Part shown: in pieces, positions 53,777 through 61,902 of the stretch
How the letters are laid out: every line of letters begins with the position of its first letter
Position numbering within the stretch: position 1 is the first letter of the stretch
Assembly (NCBI RefSeq): GCF_001905845.1
Contig: NZ_LIVZ01000013.1
Span: 62,001-126,000 of the forward strand
Direction of reading: 5' to 3'
Length of the DNA stretch: 64,000 nt
Origin: Streptomyces sp. TSRI0107
Lineage (GTDB): Bacteria; Actinomycetota; Actinomycetes; Streptomycetales; Streptomycetaceae
The notes under the pieces: model-generated
Database searches by the model: none
Told to the model about the DNA's origin: nothing
Seen by the model: only the letters and a program-made list of their open reading frames with translations
Program-made: the position numbers and the translations under genes

Positions 53777-54658
53777 GTGACCGAGCAGCAGCAGGACCCC
53801 ACCGAGCAGCACCCGCAGCCGGACTTCCCCGGCCAGGACCAGCCGCACCCCGGCTGGACCGGGCCGATGGACCCGCCCCCGGACCACGGGGAGGAGTCGT
53901 ACCGGGGGAGCGGCCGGCTGGCGGACCGCAAGGCCGTCATCACCGGCGGCGACTCCGGCATCGGACGGGCGGTCGCGCTGGCGTTCGCCCGGGAGGGGGC
54001 GGACGTCCTGTTCACCTATCTGGAGTCCGAGAAGGACGACGCCGCCGAGACCGTCCGGCTGGTCGAGGAGGCCGGGCGGCGGGCCGTGGCCGTCTCGTGC
54101 GACGTGCGCGAGGAGGACAACTGCCGGGCCCTGGTGGAAAGCGCCGTCGACGAGTTCGGCCGCATCGACGTCCTGGTGAACAACGCGGCGTACCAGATGT
54201 CCCAGCCGGACGGCATCGAGGCGATCTCCACCGAGCAGTTCGACCGGGTCATGCGGACCAACCTGTACGGCATGTTCTGGCTGTGCAAGTTCGCCCTGCC
54301 GCACATCCCGGAGGGCGGCAGCATCATCAACTCCACCTCGGTCCAGGCGTACAAGCCCAGTCCGCACCTGCTGGACTACGCGATGACGAAGGGCGCGATC
54401 GTCACCTTCACCCAGGGGCTGGCGCAGATGGTGATCGACCGGGGCGTGCGCGTCAACGCCGTGGCGCCGGGCCCGGTCTGGACGCCGCTGATCCCGGCGA
54501 CCCTGCCGGACACGAAGGAGTTCGGCAAGCAGGCACCGATCGGACGGCCCGCCCAGCCCGCCGAGATGGCCCCCGCGTACGTCTTCCTCGCCTCCCAGGA
54601 GGCGTCGTACATCACCGCGGAGATCGTCAACGCGACGGGCGGTACGCCGCTGCCGTAG
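53777..54658 (+). CDS. SDR family oxidoreductase, general-stress-protein-39 type
   Basis: Short-chain dehydrogenase of 293 residues with a polar N-terminal extension of about 50 residues (TEQQQDPTEQHPQPDFPGQD) typical of the YhdF/GSP39 subgroup. Cofactor loop TGGDSGIGRA, NNAA motif, catalytic Ser in INSTSVQAY and Tyr/Lys in LDYAMTKGA. Likely NADP-dependent; homologues are general-stress proteins. GTG 53777 follows AAGGAGG. Single gene. Confidence 0.93.
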   Translation: MTEQQQDPTEQHPQPDFPGQDQPHPGWTGPMDPPPDHGEESYRGSGRLADRKAVITGGDSGIGRAVALAFAREGADVLFTYLESEKDDAAETVRLVEEAGRRAVAVSCDVREEDNCRALVESAVDEFGRIDVLVNNAAYQMSQPDGIEAISTEQFDRVMRTNLYGMFWLCKFALPHIPEGGSIINSTSVQAYKPSPHLLDYAMTKGAIVTFTQGLAQMVIDRGVRVNAVAPGPVWTPLIPATLPDTKEFGKQAPIGRPAQPAEMAPAYVFLASQEASYITAEIVNATGGTPLP

Positions 54659-54707
54659 GGGGCGTCTCGCCGACACCGGCCGGCGTCCGGAGCCGTGTGC
54701 CGCTGGA

Positions 54708-56270
54708 TCAGGCCGGTTCGGCGGTCCACGGCCAGGCGGACTCGCGGCCGGCCTCGATGAGGCCCACCATCCGGAACGCGGCGTCCGTGAGGCCGCCGAA
54801 GGTGTGCCGGTGGGGGCCCGTGGGGCCGTGGGCCGGCCGGTACCCCGCCAGGTTCCACGTGTACACCGGGACGTCGGTCGGGACCGGTTCGGCCGGTCCG
54901 CCGGGGTTGTAGGGGGCAGCCTGCTCGTCGGTCACGATCAGGACCCGGTCGTGCTCCCGGAAATGGGTCCGCACCGCCTGCATGGTGTAGGTGCCGCCGA
55001 GGCTGTGGAACCGCTTCAGCACCTCGAGCACCGGCTCGCCCGGCTCGAACGGCACCTTCTTGCTGTGCCAGCCGAACTCCACCAGATCCGCCTGCTCGGC
55101 ACGCATGGCGAGCGCGGCGCCGAACACGGCGGCCGCGTCCGCCCGCGTGAGCTGGGACCGCTCGGAGACGGTGTCCCAGAACATGGAGTCGGACCGGTCG
55201 ACCAGGATCAGCGTCCGGCCGGGCAGGGACGGCACGTTGGCCAGGGAGTGGCCCAGGGCCTGTTCCAGCGCGGCCGCCCAGCGCTGCGACGGCGCGTGCC
55301 GGTGGGCGGCCAGGTAGCGGAAGGGGAACTGCCGGGACCGGGCGACCTCCGAGGGATCGGAGAGCCGTGCGGCGACCTGGGCCGCGACGTCGTCCGAGAC
55401 CCCCGACTCGTCGAAGTTCCGCAGGTTCCGAAGGAGCGCCATCGGCGCCATCGTGGGGATCACGGCCTCCCAGACGGCGGCGTCCATCGGTCCGTGGAGC
55501 CAGCCCGCCAGGGACTCCCACGTCATGCCGGCCGCGGCCAGACGCTCGGAGCCGCCCGGCTCGGTCACCACCGCCCGCCGCTCGTCCGCAGCCGTCTCCA
55601 TCAGCGCCCGGTGGGCGGTCAGTACGTGGTCGGAAGCCGGCGGAACCGCGTGCTCCGGGCGGTGGCGGCGGTCCAGGGCGTACCGGAACAGCGCGCCCTG
55701 CCACGGCTTGTCAGGATCGGGGGAGGCGTGCACCAGATTCAGCACGTCCCCGAAACGGAACGCCTTGGACGCGGTGTCGTACTTGAGCAGGGACCGCGAC
55801 GTGTACAGCCGGCGCACGCCGTCGGCGATGCCGCGCTTCACGGGCTGCGGCACCTTCCGGCCGTACACGGAGACCCAGTAGGCGAGGAGTTCGCCGGGCT
55901 CGTCGGCGCGCTGGAGCACCGAGTCGATCACGGACCGGTTCGACGGACCCGTGGACACCCCGGCCTCGAGCCGGGCCCGCACGTACGTGGCCGCGCCCAC
56001 CAGGGACGCCGTGCGCATGTTGCCCTCGCCGCGAAGCCAGCGCAGCAGGCCGGCCGTCCACACGGGGTCCTGGACGGCGAGTTCACCGACGAGACGGACG
56101 TACCGGTCGTCCCGCTCCTCACCGCTCTCGTAGAAGGTCCGCTGGGAGACGAAGTTGCCGACCGCGAGAAGGAACAGTTCCTCCCGGGGCTCCCGGACGA
56201 AGGCCGGGCCGCCCTCATAGGTGAGCAAGCCCGGCCTGGCGGGGCTGTGGGAGTGCCGTTGCTGGGGCAT
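54708..56270 (-). CDS. rsr: TROVE domain protein, Ro60/Rsr homologue
   Basis: Bacterial homologue of the Ro60 autoantigen, 520 residues. The HEAT-repeat TROVE ring spans about residues 15-350 (LTYEGGPAFVREPREELFLL, FRFGDVLNLVH, MALLRNLRNF) and the C-terminus is a von Willebrand A domain with a MIDAS motif (LILVDRSDSM, GGT, IVTDEQAAP). Such proteins hold misfolded RNAs and small Y RNAs and couple to exonucleases. I prefer ATG 56270 (MPQQRHSHSP), which gives the usual short lead into LTYEGG; GTG 56330 would add 20 residues. A tRNA-like RNA candidate lies just upstream. Confidence 0.94.
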   Translation of the reverse strand: MPQQRHSHSPARPGLLTYEGGPAFVREPREELFLLAVGNFVSQRTFYESGEERDDRYVRLVGELAVQDPVWTAGLLRWLRGEGNMRTASLVGAATYVRARLEAGVSTGPSNRSVIDSVLQRADEPGELLAYWVSVYGRKVPQPVKRGIADGVRRLYTSRSLLKYDTASKAFRFGDVLNLVHASPDPDKPWQGALFRYALDRRHRPEHAVPPASDHVLTAHRALMETAADERRAVVTEPGGSERLAAAGMTWESLAGWLHGPMDAAVWEAVIPTMAPMALLRNLRNFDESGVSDDVAAQVAARLSDPSEVARSRQFPFRYLAAHRHAPSQRWAAALEQALGHSLANVPSLPGRTLILVDRSDSMFWDTVSERSQLTRADAAAVFGAALAMRAEQADLVEFGWHSKKVPFEPGEPVLEVLKRFHSLGGTYTMQAVRTHFREHDRVLIVTDEQAAPYNPGGPAEPVPTDVPVYTWNLAGYRPAHGPTGPHRHTFGGLTDAAFRMVGLIEAGRESAWPWTAEPA

Positions 56271-56560
56271 GGAACGGGCAGCCGCCGAGATCTGCGGGGT
56301 CACGAGCATCTCGGACCAGACCTTCGACACGCGTTGGGTGTAGCGAGGCAGCGAATCCCCCCGGATTCGAAAGACGGGACGGCCCCGGCCAGAGGGGCCG
56401 ACGGGGCGAAGACGCCCGCGCCTGCCGAGATCAAAAGGGGCGGCGGCGTCACTTGGTTGTCAGAGGAAGTAGCCGCAGCCGGGCGCATCGGAAGGCGCGG
56501 TCGCGATGCGAACCTACAAGATCCACCGGGCCGCACGCCAGCGAATTAGAACGGGCGGAA
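56271..56560. other. structured leader between ABC permease and rsr
   Basis: This 290-bp gap has at least four perfect hairpins: 56352-56369, 56380-56400, 56404-56417 and CGCATCG (56484-56490) with 56504-56510. GGTCCGA, the heptamer of Ro-binding helices in metazoan Y RNAs, appears on the rsr strand at 56317-56311, but no pairing partner was found. A promoter for rsr should lie here too. No protein-coding signal is convincing. Confidence 0.5.
56347..56426 (-). ncRNA. candidate Y RNA: tRNA-like cloverleaf upstream of rsr
   Basis: On the rsr strand an 80-nt stretch can be folded on paper as a cloverleaf. Closing stem: GGCAG (56426-56422), bulged G, CG (56420-56419), pairing with 56353-56347. 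Arm 1: 5 bp with a 4-nt loop (56404-56408/56413-56417). Arm 2: 7 bp with a 7-nt loop (56380-56386/56394-56400), as in an anticodon arm. Arm 3: about 5 bp with TTCGAAT in the loop, the T-loop sequence of tRNAs. An alternative 7-bp hairpin (56352-56358/56363-56369) competes with arm 3 and the closing stem. Bacterial YrlA Y RNAs are tRNA mimics encoded next to rsr. Not a normal tRNA. Confidence 0.5.
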
Positions 56561-58978
56561 CTACTCGGTGCGCAGCGCCGCGGCCGTACGGGCCCTGGCC
56601 GCCCAGCCGGCCGGCACCAGTGCGCCCACCATCGCGAGTACTACGCCGCCCAGTCCGGGGAGGAGCAGCTGGAGAGGACCGAACACATCGAGGACCGCCG
56701 GCGGCATACCGGTGCCCACGGCGCGCCCCATCACCGGCATGACGAGACGGTGCACCACGTAACCCGCCGGCACGCCCAACAGCCCGCCGGCCACGCCGAT
56801 CGCGGCCACCGAGGAGAGCACGAGGCTCACGGTCTGCCGCGGCGTCATACCGATCGCCTTGCAGACGCCCAGGTCGTGGACGCGTTCCCGGGTGTCCAGG
56901 ACGACGGAGTTGAGCACACCGAGACCGGCCACGGAGACCAGCATGAGGGTGAGCAGCACCGCCATCGCCTGCATGATCAGCAGGACGCCCTCCCGCTCCG
57001 GCGGGGAGACGGTCGTGGCGTCGCCGCCCAGCGGCCGCACCACCGACGCGAGCTTCCGGGCGCACTCCTCGGCCGGGACACCGGACTTCACGTCGACCAG
57101 GAACGAACTGGGCTCCGCCGACGGGAAGTCGGCCATGTCCGCGTGGATCTCCAGCGCGTCGCCCGAGGTGTCGAACGACTCACCCACGATCCGTACGTCG
57201 GCGGTCTCCTTCTCGTAGGTCAACCGGACCGTGTCCCCGATCTCGGTGCCGGTGCGCTCCAGGAAACGCGAGGGCACCACGACCTGGCCCGCACCGGTGA
57301 TCCAGTGCCCGGACAGCATCTCTGGGCTGCCGGAACGCGCGTCGCCGTCGTAGAGGCTGGCCCGCACCGAACCGGAGACCCCGGCCACCGCGACCTCGGT
57401 CCGAAGCTTGCCGTAGTACGACTCCAGGCCCGGCTGGGACATGATGGCGGCCCGCACCTTCGACGGATCGGCGACCCTGGGCCCGGACGTGCCGGCCGTG
57501 CTGCCGCTCACGGGAGACGGGCTCGCCGTATCGCCCCCCACCGGAGGCGGCGGCGGGGGAGCGACAGCATCGAGCCCGACCGTCGTGACCGTGACCGCCG
57601 CACGGCTCTCGGGATCCTGCGAAGCGCCCACCGCGCCCAGGGACGAGGTCAGCCCCACCGCGAAGGTCACCGCGACCGTGCCGAGCGCCACCGCGAGCAG
57701 CATGGCGAGGGCACGGACCGGATGCGTGAACGGGGTGGCGAGACCGTAGGTCACCGGCCGTGGCAGCGGCAGCCGCCCCAACGCCCGGTGCGCCCACTGC
57801 CCGCGCCCCGTGCGCGGCGCCCGGCCCACCGCGATGGCCTCGACCGTGTTCAGCCTTCCGGCCCGCAGCGCGGGAACCAGCGCCGCGAGCCCCACGACGA
57901 GCAGGGCGGCGGCCGGCACCACGACGTCCACCCACCAGGCCACCGACAGCGAGACGGTGCCGTAGACCGACTCCGTGTCCGCCAGCAGCGGCACCGCCAG
58001 GAGGTTGCCCAGCACGACTCCCACGGCGATGCCGACGCCCGCCGGGATCAGCGCCTGGGCCACGTAGGCCCAGACGACCTCGCGTGGCGTGAAGCCGATC
58101 GCCTTGAGAATGCCGATCCTGCGCAGACCGGTACCGACCGCACCGCTGACCACACCGCTGATGGTGATCACCGACATTGCGATGCCGAGCACCCCGAAAG
58201 CCGTCACGAACGGAACGGTCGCGGCCGCACCCTGATCCGCGGCACGCTTGGTGTCCAGCCAGGACTGCGTACCCAGCAGCGCCCGTTGCCCCACCGACTC
58301 GGCGAGCCTCGCCCGGCCGGCGAGGATCTGCTGCTTCGTGGCCGCCGAGTCCAAGCGGTAGAGCATCTGACTCGTGACGGGGCCGCCCCGCGACGCCAGC
58401 GCGTCGACCTGCGCGGGGATCGCCCAGGCGTCGGCGGTCCTGCCGGCCGACACGGCGTACCCGACGACAACGAGAGCCGGGGCGTCCGCGGTGTCCGAGG
58501 CCCTCAGGGTGGAACCGATCTCGGTGGAGGGCCCCTCGAACGACGCGTCCAGCACGATCTCGCCCGGCTGCCGCGCCCACCGGCCGCTCTTCAGTTCCAC
58601 CCGGTCCACGTCCGCGTCCGGACCGGACCGCCCGACCAGGGTCAGCGCCGGCATCCGGAAGCCCGCCCGGTCCACCGGGCGGAAGGCGACGGATGGGTAC
58701 GGCCCCGCGCTCGCGGTGACGCCGGCCGGCTTCCCGGTCTCCGCCAGCCGCTCCGCACTCACCTCGGCCGGATCGAACTGCGCGGTGAGGTGCGGGCCCC
58801 GCTGCCTGTCGAAGGCACGGTCGAAGGGCGCTGCCGCGGCGACCATCAGCGCCCCGGCGACCACGGCAGAGGCCACCGCCATCAGCGTGGCCACGGCGAT
58901 CACCACGGTCTGCACCCGCCGCCTTGCCACCCCGGAGCGTACGACCCGGACCAGCGCGCCGGTACCGAACAGGCTCAT
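56561..58978 (-). CDS. FtsX-like ABC transporter permease
   Basis: An 805-residue permease of the MacB/FtsX/LolE type with two FtsX domains and two large external domains. Helices near residues 20-45, 255-280, 305-330, 350-375, 430-450, 660-690, 715-740 and 770-795; LKAIGFTPREVVWAYV and VCKAIGMTPRQTVSLVL are the coupling segments. A Pro-rich stretch lies in the second external domain. ATG 58978 overlaps the stop of the ATPase gene (ATGA). Such systems export peptides, lipids or toxic compounds, or act as mechanical signal relays. Confidence 0.92.
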   Translation of the reverse strand: MSLFGTGALVRVVRSGVARRRVQTVVIAVATLMAVASAVVAGALMVAAAAPFDRAFDRQRGPHLTAQFDPAEVSAERLAETGKPAGVTASAGPYPSVAFRPVDRAGFRMPALTLVGRSGPDADVDRVELKSGRWARQPGEIVLDASFEGPSTEIGSTLRASDTADAPALVVVGYAVSAGRTADAWAIPAQVDALASRGGPVTSQMLYRLDSAATKQQILAGRARLAESVGQRALLGTQSWLDTKRAADQGAAATVPFVTAFGVLGIAMSVITISGVVSGAVGTGLRRIGILKAIGFTPREVVWAYVAQALIPAGVGIAVGVVLGNLLAVPLLADTESVYGTVSLSVAWWVDVVVPAAALLVVGLAALVPALRAGRLNTVEAIAVGRAPRTGRGQWAHRALGRLPLPRPVTYGLATPFTHPVRALAMLLAVALGTVAVTFAVGLTSSLGAVGASQDPESRAAVTVTTVGLDAVAPPPPPPVGGDTASPSPVSGSTAGTSGPRVADPSKVRAAIMSQPGLESYYGKLRTEVAVAGVSGSVRASLYDGDARSGSPEMLSGHWITGAGQVVVPSRFLERTGTEIGDTVRLTYEKETADVRIVGESFDTSGDALEIHADMADFPSAEPSSFLVDVKSGVPAEECARKLASVVRPLGGDATTVSPPEREGVLLIMQAMAVLLTLMLVSVAGLGVLNSVVLDTRERVHDLGVCKAIGMTPRQTVSLVLSSVAAIGVAGGLLGVPAGYVVHRLVMPVMGRAVGTGMPPAVLDVFGPLQLLLPGLGGVVLAMVGALVPAGWAARARTAAALRTE

Positions 58979-59664
58979 CGGACGCCCCGCGCGTGCGTGT
59001 CGAGGGCGAGACGACCGTCGACCAGGTGGATCGTGCGGCTCGCGCACGCCTCCGCCAGCGCCAGGTCATGCGTCACCAGCACGACGGTCTGGCCGGCCCG
59101 GTGCAGATCTGTCAGCAGTTCGCGCACGTCGTGACCCGAGGCGGTGTCGAGGGCACCGGTGGGCTCGTCGGCGAGCAGCAGCTCCGGCCGGTTGACCAAC
59201 GCCCGTGCCACACCGACCCGTTGGCGTTCACCCCCGGACAGCCGGCCCGGGTAGGCGCGGGCGTGCTTCCGGATGCCCAGCATGTCCATCAGCTCGGCCG
59301 CGCGGGCAGCGGCCGAACGCCGGCCGGCCCCGGTCAGCTGTGCCGGGAGCAGGATGTTGTCCATGACGGTGAGGTCGTCGAGGAGGTTGAAGAACTGGAA
59401 GGCCATGCCGATGTGCTCACGGCGGAACTTGGCGAGGGCGTGCTCGCTCAACCGGTCGATCCGGCGCCCGGCCACGGTCACGGAGCCATCGGTCGGCTTG
59501 TCCAGGCCGGCGACGAGGTTCAGCAGCGTGGACTTGCCGCTGCCGGAGGGTCCCGTCACGGCAAGCGCCTCGCCCTTGGCGACGCTGAGCGTGAGCGGTC
59601 CCAGCGCCGGCGAGGCGTCGTCGTAGCGCTTCACCACACCCTCCACTGCGATCACTTCATTCAT
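58975..59664 (-). CDS. ABC transporter ATP-binding protein, MacB/LolD type
   Basis: A 229-residue ATPase partner of the downstream permease. Walker A GPSGSGKSTLLN, Q-loop AFQFFNLLDDLT typical of the LolD/MacB group, signature RLSGGERQRV, Walker B LLLADEPTGALD and switch His VTHDLA. ATG 59664. The operon is divergent from a two-component system, an arrangement often used for sensing and expelling cell-envelope-active antimicrobials. Confidence 0.96.
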   Translation of the reverse strand: MNEVIAVEGVVKRYDDASPALGPLTLSVAKGEALAVTGPSGSGKSTLLNLVAGLDKPTDGSVTVAGRRIDRLSEHALAKFRREHIGMAFQFFNLLDDLTVMDNILLPAQLTGAGRRSAAARAAELMDMLGIRKHARAYPGRLSGGERQRVGVARALVNRPELLLADEPTGALDTASGHDVRELLTDLHRAGQTVVLVTHDLALAEACASRTIHLVDGRLALDTHARGVR

Positions 59665-59884
59665 GCGGGTCGTCCGTCCTTACGGTCGAGAGAGGCACAT
59701 GCCGTTGCCGACCCGGTGAACCTAGGACCGCTGCTTGCGGGGCGCATCGGCCGCGGAACCGACATGACGGCCTTCCCGCGGATGATCCGGCCGCAGGGTC
59801 CTACCTGAGAAGTAGGCCTCGCGGACGATGCCACGACCGGACAGGCGGACGCGGGCCGGGCACCGGGCGCAGCAGAATGTGCGG

Positions 59885-61183
59885 ATGGAGACGGAAGACC
59901 GGCGCGGCAGACACCGACAGCTCATCGACGCGCTGCGCCCCGAGGCGAAAGCCGCCCCACTGTCCCGGCGAGCGGTGCGCGCCGACGCGGCGCTGGCGGT
60001 CCTGCTCACCGTCGTCGCCCTGTTCGTCGCGGTTCGCTACGCCGGTGACGGGCCGATGCAGGGCAACCCTCCCGGCGTCGACGTCGGCACCGGGACACCG
60101 GCCCCGCCCTCGCCGCCCGGCCCCGGCGAGGCACCCGTGGCGGAGGGGCCATCCCCCGCGCCCTGGGCCCTGGTCGTCCTGTCGACGCTGCCGCTGGCAC
60201 TCCGGCGCCGGTACCCGCTGACCGTGTTCGCGACGGTACTGGCCGCGAGTCTGGCCATCGGCGGCTCCGCCACCTGGATCACCGTCCTGGCCTGTGTCGT
60301 CAGCGCCTACAGTGCCGTCGTGTACAGCCGGTACCGGATCCTGGCGATCGTCGTCCTGGTGATCGCCGCCGCGCTGTCCGGTATCGCCTTCCGCAACGCG
60401 GACCCCGTGCTGCCGGGATGGTCCAGCCCGGGATTCGTACTGCTGGTGGCCGGGATGCTCGCCAGCCTCGTCCGCTTCCTGCAACTGCGGCTGGCAGCCA
60501 GCCGGGACCGGGTCACCGAACTGCAGGCGGCTCAGGAGGAGGCCATGCGCCGGGCTGTCGAGGAGGAGCGAGCCCGCATCGCCGCCGAACTGCACGACGT
60601 CGTGACCCACAATGTGAGCGTGATGGTGATCCAGGCGGGCGCCGCCCGCAAGGTGATGGACGTGGTGCCCGAGCAGTCCAAGGAGGCGTTGCTGGCCGTC
60701 GAGGCGGGCGGTCGGGCCGCCATGGCCGAACTGCGCCACGTGATGGGCCTGTTGGCAGGACCGGACCACGACAGACCCGATGACCTGGAGCCCCAGCCGC
60801 AGCTCGCCAGGCTCGACGCGCTGGTCGCGCGGGTGCGCGCCGCCGGGACACCCGTCAGCGTCGAGATGTCGCTCCCACCGGAACCGCTGCCACCGGGAGT
60901 GGACCTCGCGGCGTACCGCGTCGTGCAGGAGGTGCTGACCAACACGATCAAACACGCGCGCGGCGCGGAGGCGTCCGTCGCCATCGGGTACACGGACGAC
61001 TGTCTGCGGATCGAGGTCACGGACACCGGTGGCACGGCAGACTCCACGCCGGTGGAGAGCAACGGCCGTGGCCACATGGGGCTGCGCGAGCGGCTGGCCG
61101 TCTACGGGGGCGAGCTGACGGCCGGGCCGACCCCAACCGGTGGCTACCAGGTCACGGCCCTGATCCCGCGGAGCGCGGGATGA
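59885..61183 (+). CDS. NarL-type sensor histidine kinase
   Basis: A 432-residue kinase of the DesK/LiaS-like group: about five membrane helices, one after a Pro-rich external loop (residues 55-95), HisKA_3 with the His about residue 237 (IAAELHDVVTHNVSVMV), and HATPase (VVQEVLTNTIKHARG, GHMGLRERLAVYGG). ATG 59885 (METEDRRGRH) or ATG 59828 may be the start; neither has a good site. Its stop overlaps the regulator start by 4 nt. Probably controls the divergent ABC genes. Confidence 0.92.
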   Translation: METEDRRGRHRQLIDALRPEAKAAPLSRRAVRADAALAVLLTVVALFVAVRYAGDGPMQGNPPGVDVGTGTPAPPSPPGPGEAPVAEGPSPAPWALVVLSTLPLALRRRYPLTVFATVLAASLAIGGSATWITVLACVVSAYSAVVYSRYRILAIVVLVIAAALSGIAFRNADPVLPGWSSPGFVLLVAGMLASLVRFLQLRLAASRDRVTELQAAQEEAMRRAVEEERARIAAELHDVVTHNVSVMVIQAGAARKVMDVVPEQSKEALLAVEAGGRAAMAELRHVMGLLAGPDHDRPDDLEPQPQLARLDALVARVRAAGTPVSVEMSLPPEPLPPGVDLAAYRVVQEVLTNTIKHARGAEASVAIGYTDDCLRIEVTDTGGTADSTPVESNGRGHMGLRERLAVYGGELTAGPTPTGGYQVTALIPRSAG

Positions 61184-61866
61184 CCGCGGCCCGGCCGCCG
61201 CTGCGCGCGGTCATCGCGGACGACCAGGCTCTCGTACGCACCGGTTTCAAGATGATCCTGGCCGCGGACGGCATCGAAGTGACGGCCGAGGCGGCCGACG
61301 GGGCCGAGGCCGTCGCGGCGGTCCGCCGCACGCGGCCCGACGTCGTCCTCATGGACATCCGGATGCCGGAGATGGACGGCATCGAGGCCACCAGGCGCAT
61401 CCTCGCGAACGACGACCGGCAGGAGACCCGGGTCGTCATCCTCACCACATACGACCTCGACCACTACGTCTACGCCGCGCTCACGGCCGGCGCCAGCGGC
61501 TTCCTGCTCAAGGACGTCACCCCTGAACGCCTGGTCGCCGCCCTCCATCTGGTGCGGTCCGGTGACGCCCTCCTCGCGCCCTCGATCACCCGGCGGCTGA
61601 TCGAGCGCTTCGCCCGGCACGACGAACCGCAGACCGTCGCCCCGCACCGTGATCTGTCCGGCCTGACCCCGCGTGAACTCGAAGTGCTCCGCCTGCTCGC
61701 CACGGGCCTCAGCAACGCCGAACTCGCCTCCCGGCTCTTCCTGAGCCCCACCACGGTCAAGACCCACGTCGGCCGCATCCTGTCGAAGCTGGACCTGCGC
61801 GACCGTGTCCAGGCCGTCGTCTTCGCCTACGAGACGGGCCTGATCGCCCCCGGCGGGGGCGCCTAG
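61180..61866 (+). CDS. NarL/LuxR-type response regulator
   Basis: A 228-residue regulator: acidic pair VIADDQALVRTG, phospho-Asp about residue 59 (VVLMDIRMPEMDG), Thr in ILTTYD, Lys in FLLKDV, and a LuxR HTH (LTPRELEVLRLLATGLSNAE). ATG 61180 lies inside the kinase stop (ATGA), giving translational coupling. It should bind upstream of the divergent ABC operon; the 220-bp gap 59665-59884 has no recognisable repeat. Confidence 0.95.
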   Translation: MTAARPPLRAVIADDQALVRTGFKMILAADGIEVTAEAADGAEAVAAVRRTRPDVVLMDIRMPEMDGIEATRRILANDDRQETRVVILTTYDLDHYVYAALTAGASGFLLKDVTPERLVAALHLVRSGDALLAPSITRRLIERFARHDEPQTVAPHRDLSGLTPRELEVLRLLATGLSNAELASRLFLSPTTVKTHVGRILSKLDLRDRVQAVVFAYETGLIAPGGGA

Positions 61867-61902
61867 GCCCAGGATCTTCCCGTTCTCGCCGCACCGGACA
61901 GG

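Noticed and set aside
56308..56320. GGTCCGA as the Ro-binding helix of the candidate Y RNA
   Set aside because: The heptamer matches, but I found no pairing strand and it may lie inside the rsr coding region if GTG 56330 is used.
56484..56510. Fourth hairpin near rsr as part of the same RNA
   Set aside because: It is 58 nt upstream of the cloverleaf element and may belong to the end of the permease transcript; kept only as a note.
56453..59134. 893-codon open frame antisense to the FtsX permease
   Set aside because: Arg/His/Gly-rich shadow opposite a clear permease and ATPase.
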